From Pseudomonadota bacterium (GTDB lineage Bacteria > Pseudomonadota > Alphaproteobacteria > Ferrovibrionales > Ferrovibrionaceae), in assembly GCA_023434425.1 (NCBI GenBank), contig JAEYSS010000072.1:1-15217 (forward strand): 15,217 bases of DNA. The letters are read 5' to 3'. A program made the translations under genes and the position numbers. The notes below the pieces were generated by a model. The model was given only the letters and a program-made list of their open reading frames with translations. It was not told the DNA's origin and made no database searches. Of the stretch, positions 11,995 through 15,217 are shown piece by piece (within the stretch, counting starts at the first letter, position 1; each line of letters opens with the position of its first letter).

Positions 11995-14403
11995 TTACGC
12001 ACGTAACGTGGCGCCGCAGGCCTTTTCGGCTGCCGCCACGATCTTTTTCGCCACCGCCTCGATCTCGGCATCGGTCAGCGTCTGCTGTTGCGGTTCAAGA
12101 CGCACCGAAATCGCCAGCGACTTCTTGCCCTCGGGGATTCCCGCGCCGGCGAAGATATCGAACACGGAGGTGCGCGCGATCAGCGCCTTGTCCGAACCGC
12201 GCACGGCTTTCAGCAGAGTTTCCGCCTGCACATGCGCATCGACGATGAAGGCGAAGTCGCGCTCGACGGCCTGCAGTTCGGACAGTTTCAGCGCCGGCCT
12301 GGTGCGGACGCCGGCCTTGCCGCGGCTGGCCGGGATGCGGTCGAGCCAGACTTCGAAGCCGACGAGCGGACCTTTGATATCCAGCTTCTGCAGCACACGT
12401 GGATGCAATTCGCCGAAAGTGGCGAGAATGGTTTTCGGACCCAGACGCAGCGTGCCGGAGCGGCCGGGATGATACCAGCCGGGCGCGCCATCCATCACCA
12501 TCAGCGGACTGACATCGACACCGGCCGCACTGAGCGCAGCGAGCGCATCGGCCTTGGCATCATAGCCATCGACATTGCGCGGGCGGTCGCGCCAGTGCCG
12601 CGCGCCGGTCTGGCCGCGCCGGATGCCGGTGGCGACGATGGACTGGCCATCCATGGCGACGGAGGCATATTGCGGCCCGATCTCGAACAGCGCGACATCC
12701 AGCGTGCCGCGATCCATGTTGCGTTTTGCAGCAGAGATCAGGCCGGGCAGGATCGAGGGCCGCATCGTGTCCATATCGGCGCTGATCGGATTGACCAGGC
12801 GCAGTTCCTCCTGCCCGCCGCCGAAGACTTCCGCCTCCGTGCTGCGGATGAAGGAATAGGTGACGGCTTCGGTGAGGCCTCGCGCGGCGAGCGCACGTCG
12901 CGCCATGCGCACGCGGCGCTGCCCGGCGCTCACGGCAGGCGCCGGCACGGCGCGCAAAGGCGGCAGCGGTTCGGCCGGAATGGCATCGAAGCCGTGCAGG
13001 CGGGCGATTTCTTCTACCAGATCGGCTTCGCCGTCGATATCGGGACGCCAGGACGGCACATCGACCGCCAGCACATCACCGGATTTCGTCACCCTGAAGC
13101 CGAGCGAGTCCAGGATGCGGGTCTGTTCAGCAACAGGCAGATCGAAGCCGACCAGACCGAGCAGGCGCGAGGGCCTTAAGCTGACGGTCTTCTTCCAGTC
13201 CGGTTCCTGGCCGGCGATCACGGTCTCCGACGGCTCGCCGCCGCACAGTTCGAGAATCATCTGCGTAGCCACGTCGATACCGGATTTCACGAAGGCCGGA
13301 TCGACGGTGCGCTCAAAACGATGACGCGCATCGGAATGGATGCCGAGCTTGCGGCCGGTGGCCGCCGTACGCAGCGGATCGAACCAGGCGGATTCGACAA
13401 AGACTTCGGTGGTCTCGAAGGAACAGCCGGAATGTTCGCCACCCATCACGCCGCCGAGGCCTTCAGGGCCGTTCTCGTCGGCGATCACGGTGATGCTGTC
13501 GTCCAGCACATATTCCTTGCCGTCCAGCGCCAGCAGCTTTTCGCCGGCCTGGGCCAGACGCGCGGTGATATTGCCCTTCACCTTGGCGGCATCGAAGACA
13601 TGCAGCGGGCGGCCGAGATCATAGGTGAAGAAATTGGTGATATCGACCAGCGCCGAAATCGGACGCAGGCCGATGGCCTTGAGCCGCTGCTGCAGCCAGG
13701 CCGGCGACGGGCCGTTCTTCACGCCGCGGATATGGCGACCGACAAAGATCGGGCAGGCCTTTTCCGCGCCAGCCGGGAAATCGAGCGAGACGTTGATCGG
13801 GCTTTTATAAGCGCCCGGCACCACCTTGATATCCAGCGGCCTGAGCTTGCCGAGACCGGCGGCGGCCAGATCGCGCGCGATGCCATGGATGCCGAGGCAG
13901 TCGCCGCGGTTCGGCGTCAGCTTGATCTCGATCACAGGATCGTCGAGGCCGAACACGGAGGCCATCGGTGCGCCCAGCGGCGTGTCGAGCGGCAGATCGA
14001 TAATGCCGGTATGTTCGTCGGTCAGGCCCATCTCGCGTTCCGAGCAGAGCATGCCGTTCGAGGCCACGCCGCGGATATTGGCGGCCTTGAGCAGCAGCTG
14101 CGTGCCGGGCACGGTGGATCCGACCGGTGCGAAAATGCCCTTCATGCCGGCGCGCGCATTCGGTGCACCGCAGACGACCTGGAACGTCTCGGTGCCGGTG
14201 AAGACTTCGCAGACCCGCAGCTTGTCGGCATTGGGATGCTGTTCGGCCTTTTTCACTTCGGCCACGATAAAGGGCGCGAAGATCGCGGCGCGATCCTCGA
14301 TGCCTTCCACTTCCAGGCCGATGGCGGTCAGCTTCGCGGCGATCTCGTCGAGCGAGGCGGTGGTGTCGAGGTGGCTCCTGAGCCAGGCGAGGGTGAATTT
14401 CAT
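11995..14403 (-). CDS. pheT: Phenylalanyl-tRNA synthetase beta subunit
   Basis: This 802-aa protein has the typical bacterial PheT length. With PheS it forms the (alpha-beta)2 enzyme that charges tRNA-Phe; the beta subunit edits mischarged Tyr-tRNA-Phe and binds tRNA. The start is ATG 14403 (MKFTLAWLRSHLDT, the conserved N-terminus), with GGGAG 7 nt upstream. The frame extends further upstream, but that part overlaps pheS coding sequence. Visible domains are an N-terminal OB-fold tRNA-binding domain (about 40-150, VKKAEQHPNADKLRVCEV), the B3/B4 editing region (about 200-400) and a B5 helix-turn-helix-like domain (SLRPSRLLGLVGFDLP). A synthetase-like core follows, then a C-terminal FDX-ACB anticodon-binding domain (KLSELQAVERDFAFIVD to the end). 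Its ATG overlaps the pheS stop as ATGA, indicating translational coupling. Confidence 0.98.
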   Translation of the reverse strand: MKFTLAWLRSHLDTTASLDEIAAKLTAIGLEVEGIEDRAAIFAPFIVAEVKKAEQHPNADKLRVCEVFTGTETFQVVCGAPNARAGMKGIFAPVGSTVPGTQLLLKAANIRGVASNGMLCSEREMGLTDEHTGIIDLPLDTPLGAPMASVFGLDDPVIEIKLTPNRGDCLGIHGIARDLAAAGLGKLRPLDIKVVPGAYKSPINVSLDFPAGAEKACPIFVGRHIRGVKNGPSPAWLQQRLKAIGLRPISALVDITNFFTYDLGRPLHVFDAAKVKGNITARLAQAGEKLLALDGKEYVLDDSITVIADENGPEGLGGVMGGEHSGCSFETTEVFVESAWFDPLRTAATGRKLGIHSDARHRFERTVDPAFVKSGIDVATQMILELCGGEPSETVIAGQEPDWKKTVSLRPSRLLGLVGFDLPVAEQTRILDSLGFRVTKSGDVLAVDVPSWRPDIDGEADLVEEIARLHGFDAIPAEPLPPLRAVPAPAVSAGQRRVRMARRALAARGLTEAVTYSFIRSTEAEVFGGGQEELRLVNPISADMDTMRPSILPGLISAAKRNMDRGTLDVALFEIGPQYASVAMDGQSIVATGIRRGQTGARHWRDRPRNVDGYDAKADALAALSAAGVDVSPLMVMDGAPGWYHPGRSGTLRLGPKTILATFGELHPRVLQKLDIKGPLVGFEVWLDRIPASRGKAGVRTRPALKLSELQAVERDFAFIVDAHVQAETLLKAVRGSDKALIARTSVFDIFAGAGIPEGKKSLAISVRLEPQQQTLTDAEIEAVAKKIVAAAEKACGATLRA

Positions 14404-15217
14404 CGCGCGACTCCCTGACCCAGCGTGGGGATATCGAGTGGCACGAAGCCGTAATGCCTGAGCCAGCGCAGATCGGCGTCGAAGAAGCTGCGCAGATCGG
14501 GGATGCCGTATTTCAGCATGGCGATACGGTCGATGCCCATGCCGAAGGCGAAGCCCTGCCATTCGTTCGGGTCGAGGCCGCAGTATTCCAGCACCTTCGG
14601 ATTGACCATGCCGGAGCCGAGGATTTCGAGCCAGTCATTGCCCTCGCCGACGCGCAGCACGCCGCCGTCGCGCGAGCAGTTGATATCCACTTCGGCCGAA
14701 GGTTCGGTGAAGGGGAAATAGCTCGGGCGGAAGCGCATCTTCACCTTGTCGGTCTCGAAGAAGGCCTTGCAGAATTCGGTCAGCACGCCTTTCAGATGGC
14801 CCATATGGGTGGCGCGGTCGATCACCAGACCTTCCACCTGATGGAACATCGGCGTGTGCGTCATGTCGTAGTCGCTGCGATACGTGCGGCCCGGCACGAT
14901 GATGCGATAGGGCGGCGGACCGCCGCGCATGGTGCGCACCTGCACCGGCGAGGTATGTGTGCGCAGCACGATCTGCTCGCCGTCGCTGCCGCGCCTGGGC
15001 AGATAGAACGTGTCCTGCATCTGCCGCGCCGGGTGTTCGGGCGGGATGTTCAGCGCCGTGAAATTGTGGAAGTCGTCCTCGATATCCGGGCCTTCGGCGA
15101 TACTGAATCCCATCGCGGCGAAAATCTCGGTGATCTCGTCGATCACCTGGCTGACCGGATGGATGCGGCCCTGCTGCTCGGCGCTTTCGTTGAGCGGCAG
15201 TGTCATGTCGAGCGTTT
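14400..15217 (-). CDS. pheS: Phenylalanyl-tRNA synthetase alpha subunit, 5' end outside the window
   Basis: This is the catalytic class II subunit that forms phenylalanyl-adenylate and transfers Phe to tRNA-Phe. The frame stays open through the right edge, and the residues before the first visible ATG (TLD, then MTLPLN) fit the family's conserved DVTLPG segment. That ATG at 15206 is therefore internal, and the N-terminal coiled-coil arm is missing. Class II motifs are intact: ARQMQDTFYL, motif 2 FRPSYFPFTEPSAEVDI with CSRDGGVLRVGEGNDWLEILGSGMVNPKVL after it, and motif 3 GMGIDRIAMLKYGIPDLR near the C-terminus. The last base pairs overlap the pheT start (ATGA). The promoter and any leader-peptide attenuator lie beyond the window. 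Confidence 0.98.
   Translation of the reverse strand, partial: TLDMTLPLNESAEQQGRIHPVSQVIDEITEIFAAMGFSIAEGPDIEDDFHNFTALNIPPEHPARQMQDTFYLPRRGSDGEQIVLRTHTSPVQVRTMRGGPPPYRIIVPGRTYRSDYDMTHTPMFHQVEGLVIDRATHMGHLKGVLTEFCKAFFETDKVKMRFRPSYFPFTEPSAEVDINCSRDGGVLRVGEGNDWLEILGSGMVNPKVLEYCGLDPNEWQGFAFGMGIDRIAMLKYGIPDLRSFFDADLRWLRHYGFVPLDIPTLGQGVAR

Noticed and set aside
10510..12006. 498-codon plus-strand open frame opposite the carbamoyltransferase-like gene
   Set aside because: It is rich in Q, R, A and H without recognisable motifs. The minus frame shows ordered NodU/TobZ blocks and operon-like spacing to pheT.
14404..14562. N-terminal extension of pheT by 53 residues
   Set aside because: The extension overlaps pheS coding sequence and reads as Arg/His-rich out-of-frame translation. 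The conserved PheT N-terminus begins at 14403 behind a GGGAG site.

Overview
The window is GC-rich chromosomal DNA with dense, mostly minus-strand coding. The gene content (lepA, pheS-pheT with an ATGA overlap, a Bug/TctC-type binding protein, a tartrate/D-malate dehydrogenase, a SARP-like TPR regulator) and the dispersed palindromes of the GTCATGCCCGGACTTGATCCGG type suggest an alphaproteobacterium, perhaps Rhodospirillales-like. The genus cannot be fixed from the sequence.

Left part (1-3543): the 5' portion of a tRNA-Ser(GGA) runs off the left edge and has a good promoter. A small two-helix membrane protein (+) follows and converges on lepA (-). lepA lies 12 nt behind a PaaI-type hotdog thioesterase, so the two probably form one transcript. 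Upstream is a 437-nt gene-poor stretch. It holds a strong minus-strand sigma70-type promoter with a LexA-like dyad on its -10, a tRNA T-arm-like fragment, and an array of eight short repeats spaced exactly one helical turn apart. To the right, a 90-aa helical protein (+) ends in a textbook terminator followed by a REP-like palindrome.

Middle part (3702-8095): a protein with an HELGH metallopeptidase motif (-), then a gap with terminator hairpins and a palindromic repeat, then an MddA/NnrU-like membrane methyltransferase (-). The methyltransferase is divergent from a large SARP/BTAD-TPR regulator (+). The region between these two carries a minus-strand terminator-like hairpin that would lie in the methyltransferase leader if its promoter is upstream of it. 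The regulator ends in a terminator plus a 102-bp palindromic element.

Right part (8114-15217), all minus strand. Transcription order is pheS (cut by the right edge), pheT, a NodU/TobZ-family carbamoyltransferase-like protein with eroded signature motifs, a periplasmic Bug/TctC solute-binding protein whose Shine-Dalgarno is buried in a perfect 7-bp hairpin, and a tartrate/D-malate dehydrogenase. The last two look like an uptake-and-oxidation pair for a C4 hydroxy-acid. pheS, pheT and the carbamoyltransferase-like gene look like one operon.

The most unusual items are the helically phased GCTTATT array beside the tRNA-like fragment, the sequestered ribosome-binding site of the Bug gene, the leader terminator before the methyltransferase, the eroded carbamoyltransferase behind pheT, and the near-constant 13-14 nt distance between terminator-like hairpins and palindromic repeats.
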